A stretch of 27,884 bases of DNA from UMGS1696 sp963642885 (GCA_963642885.1 CAVIJI010000030.1:1-27884); one strand, 5' to 3'. Shown: positions 8,502 to 15,720, counted from the first letter of the stretch. Notes: generated from the sequence alone by a model not told the origin. Numbers and translations: made by a program.

Positions 8502-9560
8502 ATGGAAAAAGCAAAATTCAAATATAAGCCTATAAGAAATCATAGATGTGAACCTGTTTATCTTGTTCCCGAAAGCGGTATTGCGGACGAAAATATCACA
8601 TCATTGACAGACGGAATTAATGTTTTTCCTGCATCCAAATACAAGGACGGAGTAATTGCCGTTATAACCGCAGAAGAAGGGGACGAACTCGAACTCGAAG
8701 CCGGTTATGATAATGTAGGCGGATGTGCGGTTAAACGGGATAAAGACAAGGTTGATATTTCGATAAACGGAAAGCATTTTTCTGATTATGTGTTCGAAGG
8801 TTATAATAAACCTTTCATGGGACAGATTGTCGATGAGGACGGTATTCCGTTTACACGGCTTGACTTTGAAACAAAAGAACACCCACATCAGAGATCACTG
8901 TTTATTGCGGTGGGTGATGTAAACGGTATCGACTGTTGGAACGAATACGGCAATTACGGTACAGTTAAAAACGAAGCCGTCACAGATATGTGTTCGACAT
9001 CGGCCTACGCAACATTTACGGCAAAAAATCGTTGGTGTGACGGTGCTGATAACTCGCTTTTGACCGAAACAACATCATATACGGTATATAATCAAGCATC
9101 CGATGTTAAAATCCTCGATATCGAGACAAAATTTACAGCCGATTACGGTGATGTGAAATTCGGAGCGACAAAGGAAGCGGGCCCTCTCGGAATACGAGTA
9201 AGAGACGACATGAGATGCGACAGCGGAAGCGGACATATACTCAATTCTTGGGGCGGACGCGGAGAGCATGAATGCTGGGGAAGAAGTGCGGAATGGTGTG
9301 ACTACAGTGCCGATATCGATAATCTCGGTAGGATGGGTATAACGGTTTTCGACAGTGAAGATAACGAACGCCATCCGACCGCATGGCACGTCAGAGCATA
9401 CGGTTTATTTGCCGCAAATAATCTGTTCTTTAAGGGTGGATTTACTATTCAGTCGGGAAGCAGTATCACGTATCGATATCGTGTTTTGTTTTACAGAAGG
9501 GAAATGGCTGTCGGTGAATTAAGCGACAGATACGTTATTTACACATTGGGAAAACACTGA
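8502..9560 (+). CDS. DUF6807 family protein (often mislabelled PmoA)
   Basis: The 352-residue protein carries the DUF6807 pattern: a central HPHQRSLFIAVGDVNG, then GPLGIRVRDDMR and a GHILNSWGG stretch, WGRSAEWCDYS, and the late TAWHVRAYGLFAANN. In databases this family is sometimes called methane oxygenase PmoA, but it has no membrane segments and no relation to methane oxidation. Members are usually found beside sugar-acting enzymes, and the fold is thought to be a beta-sandwich. Conserved His, Trp and Arg residues suggest a sugar-binding or catalytic site. It closes the operon; an AGAGGT site precedes the start and a bidirectional terminator follows about 40 bases after the stop. The function is unknown, with a glycoside-processing role inferred from neighbours. 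Confidence 0.8.
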   Translation: MEKAKFKYKPIRNHRCEPVYLVPESGIADENITSLTDGINVFPASKYKDGVIAVITAEEGDELELEAGYDNVGGCAVKRDKDKVDISINGKHFSDYVFEGYNKPFMGQIVDEDGIPFTRLDFETKEHPHQRSLFIAVGDVNGIDCWNEYGNYGTVKNEAVTDMCSTSAYATFTAKNRWCDGADNSLLTETTSYTVYNQASDVKILDIETKFTADYGDVKFGATKEAGPLGIRVRDDMRCDSGSGHILNSWGGRGEHECWGRSAEWCDYSADIDNLGRMGITVFDSEDNERHPTAWHVRAYGLFAANNLFFKGGFTIQSGSSITYRYRVLFYRREMAVGELSDRYVIYTLGKH

Positions 9561-9597
9561 CTGCAGTGTATGCCGCTATCGGCGGTAAAATAAAAAT

Positions 9598-9640
9598 ACA
9601 GGGAAGACAAAGCTTATGTTCGGTCTTCCCTGTGTTTATT
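9598..9640. terminator. Bidirectional terminator between convergent genes
   Basis: ACAGGGAAGAC (9598-9608) pairs with GTCTTCCCTGT (9623-9633). The plus side is followed by GTTTATT and the minus side by a T-rich stretch (complement of 9582-9597). It ends the DUF6807 operon and the trigger-factor-like gene, whose stop at 9654 faces it. Confidence 0.88.
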
Positions 9641-9653
9641 CGGCGTGATTCTA

Positions 9654-10742
9654 TCAGTCGGCGGTGTTTTGATTTGTAAGAGTTACGTCTGCGTAATCTA
9701 CAACCTTCTCGTGAACCTTTTCGTACATTAACGTCTGACGAATAGTCTTTTTGTCATATATAGCTTCAAGAGCCGCAACTGAGTCGAGACTGTATACATC
9801 GGTAGCATATTCCTCGGCACCCTCTTGATATTCTTCATCGGTGAGAGTTATTCCCTCGGCTCTGGCTATGGCGTACTTAACCATTTCGTCTTTAACGTAA
9901 TCCTCGGCCTGTTCTTTGAGACTTGCGTAAAATTCATCCTCGGTCATTTTATAAACGGCTTCGACATAGCTTGAGAACTGAACACCCGCATTAGTAGCGT
10001 ATGCCTGAACGGAGGTTACCATATCGTCGTATATCTGATCGAGTTCCTTTTCGGGATATTTTTTTACCGTTGTATTTTCAATGACAGTATCCCAGATTTG
10101 CGAATCTATGCTCTGGTAGTATATTTCCATATAATGCTCTTCCATGAGAGTTTTTATATGTTCTTCATATTCCGCTGTGGAATTGTATCCGAGATAAGCT
10201 TGCGCAAATTCGTCATTATATTCGGGAAGCTCTTGCTCACAGACATTATTTACGGTTACCTCAAAGTGAACATTATCACCCGAAAGATCGGGGTACTGAA
10301 GATAAGGGTCGGGAAATGTAATGTCAAATGAAAGAGTATCTCCCACTACTGAGCCTATGAGATTGTTCTCGAAATCATCCGGCATCGAACCCGCGCCGAT
10401 TGTTATCTCGGCATCGCTTTCTGATGCTTCGGAAATGATTTCACCGTCGACGGAGCCTGTATAATCTACGAAAAGCGTATCACCGTATTCGGCACCTCTG
10501 TCGGTAATATCGGTCAGCTTCGAATAGTACGAGCGAGTCGAAAGTATCTGCTGTTCTATATCTTCCTCAGTGATATTGATTGTATATCCCTCGGCGGGAA
10601 GTCCTTTATAGTCGGCGAGATCAATGTACTCAGACAGATCATAATTGTATCTGTAAGTTAAAAGGTCGTCCGATGAACCACAGGAGTTGAATGCAGAGGC
10701 AACAAGGACGGCTGCGATAATTAGCGAAACAGCTTTTTTCAT
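9654..10742 (-). CDS. Trigger-factor-like FKBP peptidyl-prolyl isomerase lipoprotein
   Basis: The 362-residue protein starts with a signal peptide (MKKAVSLIIAAVLVASAFNSC) in which C21 is the likely lipidated cysteine, although the lipobox FNSC is less canonical than LxxC. Residues 84-168 match the trigger-factor FKBP domain, with VDYTGSVDGE, a FENNLIG stretch and FPDPY. Residues 175-355 look like the helical trigger-factor C-terminal chaperone domain. Cytoplasmic trigger factor has an N-terminal ribosome-binding domain, which is replaced here by the export signal, so the protein probably assists folding or isomerises prolines outside the membrane, in the manner of PrsA lipoproteins but from a different family. 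An AAGGAA site precedes the start. The unknown membrane protein gene lies just upstream on the same strand, and cotranscription is possible across the 91-base gap. Confidence 0.85.
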   Translation of the reverse strand: MKKAVSLIIAAVLVASAFNSCGSSDDLLTYRYNYDLSEYIDLADYKGLPAEGYTINITEEDIEQQILSTRSYYSKLTDITDRGAEYGDTLFVDYTGSVDGEIISEASESDAEITIGAGSMPDDFENNLIGSVVGDTLSFDITFPDPYLQYPDLSGDNVHFEVTVNNVCEQELPEYNDEFAQAYLGYNSTAEYEEHIKTLMEEHYMEIYYQSIDSQIWDTVIENTTVKKYPEKELDQIYDDMVTSVQAYATNAGVQFSSYVEAVYKMTEDEFYASLKEQAEDYVKDEMVKYAIARAEGITLTDEEYQEGAEEYATDVYSLDSVAALEAIYDKKTIRQTLMYEKVHEKVVDYADVTLTNQNTAD

Positions 10743-10833
10743 TTTTTAGATTCCTTGGTTATAAAATATTTGTAAATCAACCACTTACCATATTAACACA
10801 TATAGCTCATGAATGCAAGAGCAAACGGTAAAA

Positions 10834-11565
10834 TTATATGTTGAGAGAGCCGATATCTTTGCTTTTTGCGGATGTCAAAATCGGGAGCATAATATAAGCG
10901 GCTAAATATGATATCCCGCCGTATATTACGATTATTTTCAGAAAAGAACCCACAATTGATGCGATTTCGGTATTGGTTATGTTCACATAGGACAAAAGAA
11001 AATCTATTAAGTAGATTAATTCGAAGGCAAGACGTGATATACAGTACAATACGACCGAATACAGCAAAGCCTTCTCGGAAGAAAACTTATTTTTCTTCCG
11101 ACGATCATCCGCAGACATAAATTTTAATTGAACCAATCGTGACAGGATGCAGGCCAGAATTATAAATATGACCTCGTACAAAAAGTCGGCTCCGAGCCAG
11201 AGTGCAGCCACGATTTCCGTACCCGATATGGCATTACCGAAATAATCGATAAAAAATCTGACGGCAAGATCAGATAATGTGAGAAGAGACACCGAGACGG
11301 TGGTTATGATTCCGGAGCCCGTATAAACGGCACAGACTACGGCTGCATAAGAAACCGCACGGCGGACAGCATCAAGTATTTCCGACAGATATGACGTTAC
11401 GGTTTCAACCCATTCCGGAAATGTGATATCTGTGGAGCTGAGCGTACACAAATAAGATATCGCTCTTGCCGCACATATGAGAACCAATATAACCGAAAAG
11501 TATACAACAAAAAAACGATGCCCCGTTTTGTGCTTATTTGATACGGATTTTACTTTTGAATCCAT
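10834..11565 (-). CDS. Unknown multi-pass membrane protein
   Basis: The 243-residue protein has about five hydrophobic segments, at roughly residues 18-40, 67-92, 115-140, 163-190 and 205-232, with a Lys/Arg-rich cytoplasmic loop near 150 (DDRRKKNKFSSEK). I recognise no family motif. Its stop lies 91 bases upstream of the trigger-factor-like lipoprotein start on the same strand, so the two could be cotranscribed. The N-terminal KVKSVSNKHKTGHR points to an inside N-terminus by the positive-inside rule. No catalytic residues stand out. Confidence 0.75.
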   Translation of the reverse strand: MDSKVKSVSNKHKTGHRFFVVYFSVILVLICAARAISYLCTLSSTDITFPEWVETVTSYLSEILDAVRRAVSYAAVVCAVYTGSGIITTVSVSLLTLSDLAVRFFIDYFGNAISGTEIVAALWLGADFLYEVIFIILACILSRLVQLKFMSADDRRKKNKFSSEKALLYSVVLYCISRLAFELIYLIDFLLSYVNITNTEIASIVGSFLKIIVIYGGISYLAAYIMLPILTSAKSKDIGSLNI

Positions 11566-11591
11566 GACAGTCCCGCATAATATTCGATAAG

Positions 11592-11613
11592 ATGTTACCT
11601 AATATGATAACAT
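11592..11613. promoter_or_regulatory. Small inverted repeat upstream of the membrane protein gene
   Basis: ATGTTA (11592-11597) and TAACAT (11608-11613) form a 6-base inverted repeat with a 10-base AT-rich spacer, 27 bases upstream of the membrane protein start. It may be an operator in the 5' region. Short arms in AT-rich DNA also occur by chance, and no clear -35/-10 pair was found next to it. Confidence 0.2.
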
Positions 11614-11695
11614 ACTGTCGTGATTATTTCCATAAAGTTTTGTGAATTTTAAGTGAAAGTCACGGCTTTATACTAAGCGTTTTCCGAGGAATAAT

Positions 11696-12061
11696 TCAGT
11701 GCTTGGCGGGATGGGCAATGGTTTGTTCTGCTTTAACGACCGTAAGAAGCATTTTAAACTGTGTAATTGCTTTAACGGCATGGGGAATACCCGCGGGCAT
11801 TACAATCGCACTGCCGCCGCTGACATGATGTACAATACCGTCGATTGTGATTTGTGCTTTTCCCTCGAGAATATATGCCATTGCATCACCGGGAGCGGCG
11901 TGTGTGCTGATGCCTTCACCTGCGTCGAATGCAAAGAGAGACATGGCGACGCCCGGACGCTGAGCAAGCGACAGACTTACGACTTTTCCGGGTTCGTATG
12001 AAACCTGCTCTGCAAGTGCGAAAGTTTTTGCGTGTTCTAAGTTTTTGATTAACTTTTCCAT
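11696..12061 (-). CDS. Cupin-domain protein (single domain)
   Basis: The 121-residue protein is one cupin barrel. Motif 1 reads ISTHAAPGDAMAYILEGKAQ with H54 and D59, and motif 2 reads MPAGIPHAV with H94. Such small cupins bind a metal, but this one has alanine where the second motif-1 His usually sits. Its reaction is unknown; relatives are small metal-binding or sugar/regulatory proteins. The strong GGAGG site just before ATG fixes the start, 19 bases after the stop of a second cupin gene on the same strand, with which it is clearly cotranscribed. The two are similar along their whole length, including the RVVSMAL/KVVSLSL and LLAFADGE/LFAFDAGE stretches, and arose by tandem duplication. Confidence 0.85.
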   Translation of the reverse strand: MEKLIKNLEHAKTFALAEQVSYEPGKVVSLSLAQRPGVAMSLFAFDAGEGISTHAAPGDAMAYILEGKAQITIDGIVHHVSGGSAIVMPAGIPHAVKAITQFKMLLTVVKAEQTIAHPAKH

Positions 12062-12080
12062 AAGTAAATCCTCCGATAAT

Positions 12081-12410
12081 TCATTGTAATGTTATTTGAA
12101 GTAATTTAAAAGGAGTCGTTCCTCCGACTGCATGAAGCACACCTGACGGGACAGCCATGCAGTCACCCGAATGCAGGAGATACTCCTTGTCTCCTATGAC
12201 CAAAGGCATTTCACCATCCAGTACGTAATATAAGGTATCTCCGAAATATTGCTCTTGGCTGACGCTCTCACCGTCGGCGAAAGCCAAAAGCGTCATTTGG
12301 CAGTGCTCGTTTTTCGATAAAGCCATACTGACAACACGGTTCGGCCTGATTTCTATCATTTCAGACAGGCTTTCTATATGATCGATGGGAAGATTGCGAA
12401 GATGATCCAT
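12081..12410 (-). CDS. Second tandem cupin-domain protein, diverged ligands
   Basis: The 109-residue protein aligns end to end with the cupin downstream. Motif 1 reads VSQEQYFGDTLYYVLDGEMP, where the paralogue's H54 is replaced by E53; motif 2 reads VPSGVLHAV and keeps H93. The metal site is thus altered and may bind a different ion or none. It is the first gene of the cupin pair and lies between tRNA-Pro and its paralogue. A GGAG site about nine bases upstream of ATG sits in the 15-base sequence also found before the GDPD-like gene. No promoter of its own is clear. Function unknown. Confidence 0.82.
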   Translation of the reverse strand: MDHLRNLPIDHIESLSEMIEIRPNRVVSMALSKNEHCQMTLLAFADGESVSQEQYFGDTLYYVLDGEMPLVIGDKEYLLHSGDCMAVPSGVLHAVGGTTPFKLLQITLQ

Positions 12411-12534
12411 AAATTAACTCCGATAATAAATAATAAAGGAAATACCGATTTACTTGTCTTTCGAAAAATACGGTTTATCCCCGAGACTCGCTGCGGTGTG
12501 ATATGTATTGAATTTGCACGTTATTTATCACAGT

Positions 12535-12582
12535 AAAAAAAGACGGCAAATCATTAGTGCTTTGTGATTTACAGTCTTTCTC
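12535..12582 (-). terminator. Terminator after tRNA-Pro
   Basis: On the minus strand AAAGACTGTAAATCA pairs with TGATTTGCCGTCTTT (two mismatched positions) around a 12-base loop and runs into seven T. It begins two bases after the tRNA-Pro 3' end and upstream of the cupin pair. Confidence 0.85.
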
Positions 12583-12583
12583 A

Positions 12584-12656
12584 TCGGAATGACAGGATTT
12601 GAACCTGCGACATCGTGGTCCCAAACCACGCGCGCTACCAACTGCGCTACATCCCG
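12584..12656 (-). tRNA. tRNA-Pro (anticodon TGG)
   Basis: The reverse complement folds as a cloverleaf. The acceptor arms CGGGATG and CATTCCG pair with one G-U, and A is the discriminator base. The D-arm AGCGCAGTTGGTAGCGC is typical of tRNA-Pro. The anticodon stem CGTGG/CCACG encloses TTTGGGA with anticodon TGG, and the T-loop is GGTTCAAATCC. CCA is not encoded. Confidence 0.95.
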
Positions 12657-12737
12657 GTCTCTTAATTATAACTCAAAAAGTGAAAAAAGTCAATACAAAT
12701 AAACGACATTCATGCATTCGGTAATTTGTAAAACCGA

Positions 12738-12766
12738 TTGATTTTCACGCCGTGTAGTGTTATAAT
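12738..12766 (+). promoter_or_regulatory. Sigma-A promoter of the RHH-mscL region
   Basis: TTGATT (12738-12743), a 17-base spacer and TATAAT (12761-12766) preceded by TGT, giving an extended -10. It lies 33 bases before the start codon of the ribbon-helix-helix gene. Confidence 0.85.
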
Positions 12767-12798
12767 AACAGAAGAAATCATCGCAAACAGGAGATAAA

Positions 12799-13005
12799 AT
12801 GGCACAGAAAAACAGAGTTACATTCACAGTACGTATTGACGAGGAACTGTATAAGAAAATGCTTGTTACGGCTGAGAACGAAGGAAGAGATATCAATAAC
12901 CATATTCTTCACTTAATCAGAACCAATGTGGCATATGAAGAAAGAATACACGGTAAAATCGATATAACAAACGTTAAACTGCCTGATGATACTCAGGAAC
13001 AATAA
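12799..13005 (+). CDS. Ribbon-helix-helix (Arc/MetJ-type) DNA-binding protein
   Basis: The 68-residue protein starts with the RHH beta-strand NRVTFTVRIDEELYKKML, then a turn with NEGRDINNH and a second helix ILHLIRTNVAYEER. RHH proteins dimerise and insert the paired strand in the major groove, acting as repressors of plasmid, toxin or metabolic genes. No toxin gene lies beside it, so it is more likely a stand-alone regulator, perhaps of its own promoter or of the genes that follow. An AGGAG site (12789-12793) precedes ATG. The mscL gene starts 23 bases after its stop, so the two are probably cotranscribed. The target cannot be told from the sequence. Confidence 0.82.
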   Translation: MAQKNRVTFTVRIDEELYKKMLVTAENEGRDINNHILHLIRTNVAYEERIHGKIDITNVKLPDDTQEQ

Positions 13006-13028
13006 AATCAACATAAAGGAGAAAATGT

Positions 13029-13484
13029 ATGGCAGAAGAAAAGAAAAAAAGCACGTTTTGGAGTGAGTTTAAAACCTTCATCGCACGCGGAAACGTGATG
13101 GATATGGCAGTCGGTGTAGTTGTAGGTTCGGCATTCACCGCTATTGTCAACTCACTCGTACAGCAGATAATCAACCCCGTTATAGGTAAGCTTATGGGCG
13201 GGCTTGATTTGTCTCAGTATAAGGTTGTACTTACCGAAGCTACGGAAGATACTGCGGAGTGTGCTATTATGTACGGCTCACTTATACAGTCCATTATCAA
13301 TTTCCTTATTGTCGCTCTATGTGTATTCTGTGTGGTCAGAGTGCTGAACAAGACAAAGGATGCTTTCGAAAAGAAAAAGAAGGTTGAAGAAGAGGCTGCT
13401 GTCGAGGAAGAACCCGCACCCGAAGAGCCGTCCGAAGAAATTCTTCTTCTCCGTGAAATCAGAGATTCATTAAAGAAAGACTGA
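13029..13484 (+). CDS. mscL: Large-conductance mechanosensitive channel MscL
   Basis: The 151-residue protein has the MscL signature: an N-terminal amphipathic helix, TM1 with FIARGNVMDMAVGVVVGSAF (residues 17-36), a periplasmic loop, TM2 at about 83-106, then a charged C-terminal helix rich in Lys and Glu. MscL forms a homopentameric pore that opens under membrane tension and releases solutes on osmotic downshock. The acidic EEEAAVEEEPAPEEPSEE linker before the last helix is longer than in E. coli but common in Clostridia. It follows the ribbon-helix-helix gene with a GGAG site, and a beta-helix protein gene starts 54 bases downstream. Confidence 0.97.
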   Translation: MAEEKKKSTFWSEFKTFIARGNVMDMAVGVVVGSAFTAIVNSLVQQIINPVIGKLMGGLDLSQYKVVLTEATEDTAECAIMYGSLIQSIINFLIVALCVFCVVRVLNKTKDAFEKKKKVEEEAAVEEEPAPEEPSEEILLLREIRDSLKKD

Positions 13485-13538
13485 GAAAACAGATTAGCGT
13501 ACAAACTCGACATATCTATATAATATTCGGAGGTTATT

Positions 13539-14582
13539 ATGACAAATATTTTCGACATAACAGCTTTCGGAGCTGTATCGGACGGAGTGACTGACTGCAC
13601 TTTTGCTATTCAAAGTGCTCTCGACGCAGCGGGAGAGGTTCGCGGATGTGTGATAGTTCCGCCGGGAACATATCTGACAGGTGAGCTTCACATGAGATCT
13701 CATACGAGAATCGAAGGCTACTCGGCATGGAGCTTCCGTGATGACGGAGTATCGATTCTGAAGCTGTGTGATCCTGCGGCAAAATGTATGCTTGATATAA
13801 CGGGAGCGTTCGGATGCTCGATTTCGGGAATATCCATGAACGGTGCAAATCTGGGAGACAATATACACGGTGTTCGTTTGTATTGGGATAAATACAACGG
13901 AGGAAGCGAAGAGGATACTCCTACAATCGACGACTGCAGAATAGGATGCTTTTCCGGAGACGGAGTCAGACTTGAGCATATATGGTGTTTTTCTATCCGC
14001 CATTCAATGCTTCATCGAAACGGCGGTGCGGGTCTGTATATTGACGGTTGGGATGGATTTATTATCGACAACTGGTTTTCCGCAAACAGAAATTGCGGAA
14101 TACAGGGCGGCCCGTGTACCGCATCTGTCACATTAACCGGTAACCGTGTCGAATGGAATCGCAAGGCAGGCTTTAAATTCCCCTCGGGAAGTGCGGCAAA
14201 TATCACCGGAAACTATTTCGACAGAACATTCGGCCCCGCATTGTGGCTGGGCGACGAAAACGGAGCCCGGTTTGCCGACTGTGCCGTTACGGGTAATTTC
14301 TTCTATCGCGGAGGATGTCCCGACGGTATGAATTTCGGCAGTAAATATGAAGGCTCCCATGTATTGCTTGACAGCGTTAAGAATCTTACGCTTACGGGCA
14401 ACACATTCAGAATCGGAGAAAACGACGGCGGTGGCGGTACGAAATCACCTGATTACGGTATTGTCGTCAGAAATTCGGAAGCCACGGTTGTTCAATCCAA
14501 TGTTTTGGGAAACGGATATCTCCGTGAGAAAATCATTTGGGATGAAAAAGGCGATTGTCTTATAAAGGACAATCTCGGATAA
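13539..14582 (+). CDS. Right-handed beta-helix protein, pectate-lyase/GH28-like fold
   Basis: The 347-residue protein opens with FDITAFGAVSDGVTDCTFAI followed by a VIVPPGTYLTGEL stretch, the typical start of the pectate lyase 3 / GH28-related parallel beta-helix family. Repeats of about 20-25 residues with N/G-rich turns follow, for example SISGISMNGANLGDN, FSIRHSMLHRNGGAG and LTLTGNTFRIGEN. Such proteins bind or cleave acidic or branched polysaccharides. A signal peptide is absent, so it is cytoplasmic or exported unconventionally. The catalytic residues cannot be identified with confidence. A GGAGG site lies six bases before ATG. The gene is probably cotranscribed with mscL, because the TATAAT at 13519 overlaps the ribosome-binding region too closely to serve as its promoter. 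A terminator follows. Confidence 0.78.
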   Translation: MTNIFDITAFGAVSDGVTDCTFAIQSALDAAGEVRGCVIVPPGTYLTGELHMRSHTRIEGYSAWSFRDDGVSILKLCDPAAKCMLDITGAFGCSISGISMNGANLGDNIHGVRLYWDKYNGGSEEDTPTIDDCRIGCFSGDGVRLEHIWCFSIRHSMLHRNGGAGLYIDGWDGFIIDNWFSANRNCGIQGGPCTASVTLTGNRVEWNRKAGFKFPSGSAANITGNYFDRTFGPALWLGDENGARFADCAVTGNFFYRGGCPDGMNFGSKYEGSHVLLDSVKNLTLTGNTFRIGENDGGGGTKSPDYGIVVRNSEATVVQSNVLGNGYLREKIIWDEKGDCLIKDNLG

Positions 14583-14610
14583 ACATCGGATATTTTGAGG
14601 TTCAGTAAAA

Positions 14611-14655
14611 CAAAAAAGGAATGATGCCAAACGGCACATTCCTTTTTATTTTATC
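14611..14655. terminator. Bidirectional terminator between convergent genes
   Basis: AAAAAAGGAATG and CATTCCTTTTT pair, with an inner GCC/GGC extension of the stem around a short AAAC loop. T-runs follow on both strands. It separates the beta-helix gene and the oppositely oriented transporter gene. Confidence 0.9.
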
Positions 14656-15598
14656 AGAACAAAAACAAAAATGTTGCGGCAAACGACAAAATAAGACCCA
14701 TAAGTGAGGTTTTGTCCGGTTTTTCACGGAAGAAAACAAATCCCGCGACAGCGGTAAGAACAACGGAGCCGCCTGTCATCATCGGATACATGACCGATGC
14801 GGGTACCATACCCGCACTGACAAGCTGCAGTGTATACGATACACCGTTGAAGAGCGCATATGCTGCGATAACCGCGGCAACCTTAAGCAGTTTGTTCCTG
14901 CCTGTGTGCTTAGTAGGTGTATTTTCGGTTGATACCGTACTATCTACATTTTGTTTTAAGCTTTTGTTTTTTAAGTGTGTTATTGTCAGAAATATACCTG
15001 AGAGGATTCCGTTAGCCATGTTCGAGAAAAACGAAAACGATGCCGTGCCGCTTTTCGGAAAAGTATCGGACACCTGATGCAGCTTAGAAACTATACCGAC
15101 ACCGCCGTTTAGAATGAATACCGAAAGGCACAGAATTATGAATAAGGTACCTGATTTGTCACTTTCCTTACGTGCCGCAACAGGAAATGTCAGTGATAAA
15201 ATAAGAAGAATAATACCGATTACCCTTGCGACAGATACGGATTCTTTGAGCCAAATTATGCCGAAGAGATAGGGAAGAAGCATACCACCGAGCATTAAAA
15301 ACATTGTATATACCGAAAGGCTTCCGAGTTCCATTATTTTAAAGCCTATTACCGTATATGTACAGCTGAACAATCCGATGAGAAAAGCCATTATCAACGA
15401 ATATGGGGTAGCGGTGATTCCTTCGTGAGATACCACTGCGTAGATGAGAGGGATTACGGCGGACGCAAATCCCGCATAGGTAGTAAATACTATGGATGAC
15501 TCGGCGGAGGTACCGCAAAGAACGCCGTATTCCTTGTTTGCCGCAAATTGCAACGACAACAGAACAAGTGCTGTAAAAATAAAGAGATAATAAATCAT
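14654..15598 (-). CDS. EamA/DMT-superfamily membrane transporter
   Basis: The 314-residue protein is a ten-helix hydrophobic carrier of the drug/metabolite transporter type, made of two similar halves. The first half contains GLFSCTYTVIGFKIMELGSL, and the second ends with YPMMTGGSVVLTAVAGFVFF and a REKPD stretch, which resembles the EamA second-repeat motif. A polar loop (KNKSLKQNVDSTVSTENTPT) separates helices in the second half. Substrates in this superfamily are sugars, amino acids or drugs and cannot be told here. The frame is open 26 codons further upstream, but ATG at 15598 has a GAGG site and starts at the first helix. A promoter lies at 15638-15666. It is convergent with the beta-helix gene. 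Confidence 0.82.
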   Translation of the reverse strand: MIYYLFIFTALVLLSLQFAANKEYGVLCGTSAESSIVFTTYAGFASAVIPLIYAVVSHEGITATPYSLIMAFLIGLFSCTYTVIGFKIMELGSLSVYTMFLMLGGMLLPYLFGIIWLKESVSVARVIGIILLILSLTFPVAARKESDKSGTLFIILCLSVFILNGGVGIVSKLHQVSDTFPKSGTASFSFFSNMANGILSGIFLTITHLKNKSLKQNVDSTVSTENTPTKHTGRNKLLKVAAVIAAYALFNGVSYTLQLVSAGMVPASVMYPMMTGGSVVLTAVAGFVFFREKPDKTSLMGLILSFAATFLFLF

Positions 15599-15637
15599 AA
15601 TCGGCCTCACATTAAGTTTTCTGTGGATGACGATTAA

Positions 15638-15666
15638 ATAATAACAAATCTGACATACAAAGTCAA
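15638..15666 (-). promoter_or_regulatory. Sigma-A promoter of the transporter gene
   Basis: TTGACT (15666-15661) is followed after exactly 17 bases by TATTAT (15643-15638) with an upstream TG, 40 bases before the start codon. It lies just downstream of the terminator of the preceding lipoprotein gene. Confidence 0.75.
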
Positions 15667-15671
15667 TGGAA

Positions 15672-15712
15672 AACAAAAAAAGAGCCGCATTAATGCGGCT
15701 CTTTTTTTTATC
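15672..15712 (-). terminator. Terminator of the two-domain lipoprotein gene
   Basis: AAAGAGCCGCAT and ATGCGGCTCTTT pair perfectly around a tiny TA-rich loop and end in a long T-run on the minus strand. It lies a few bases after the stop codon of the lipoprotein at 15721 and just before the promoter of the transporter gene. Confidence 0.92.
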
Positions 15713-15720
15713 TGATCAGA

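Noticed and set aside
8502..9560. PmoA or methane monooxygenase label
   Set aside because: No membrane segments and no methane-oxidation genes; the motifs match DUF6807.
13519..13524. TATAAT before the beta-helix gene as a promoter
   Set aside because: It has no acceptable -35 at 17 bases and a start there would cut into the ribosome-binding site at 13529-13533.
13494..14003. Long antisense ORF opposite the beta-helix gene
   Set aside because: No recognisable motifs, no ribosome-binding site, and the plus-strand gene has family motifs and a terminator.
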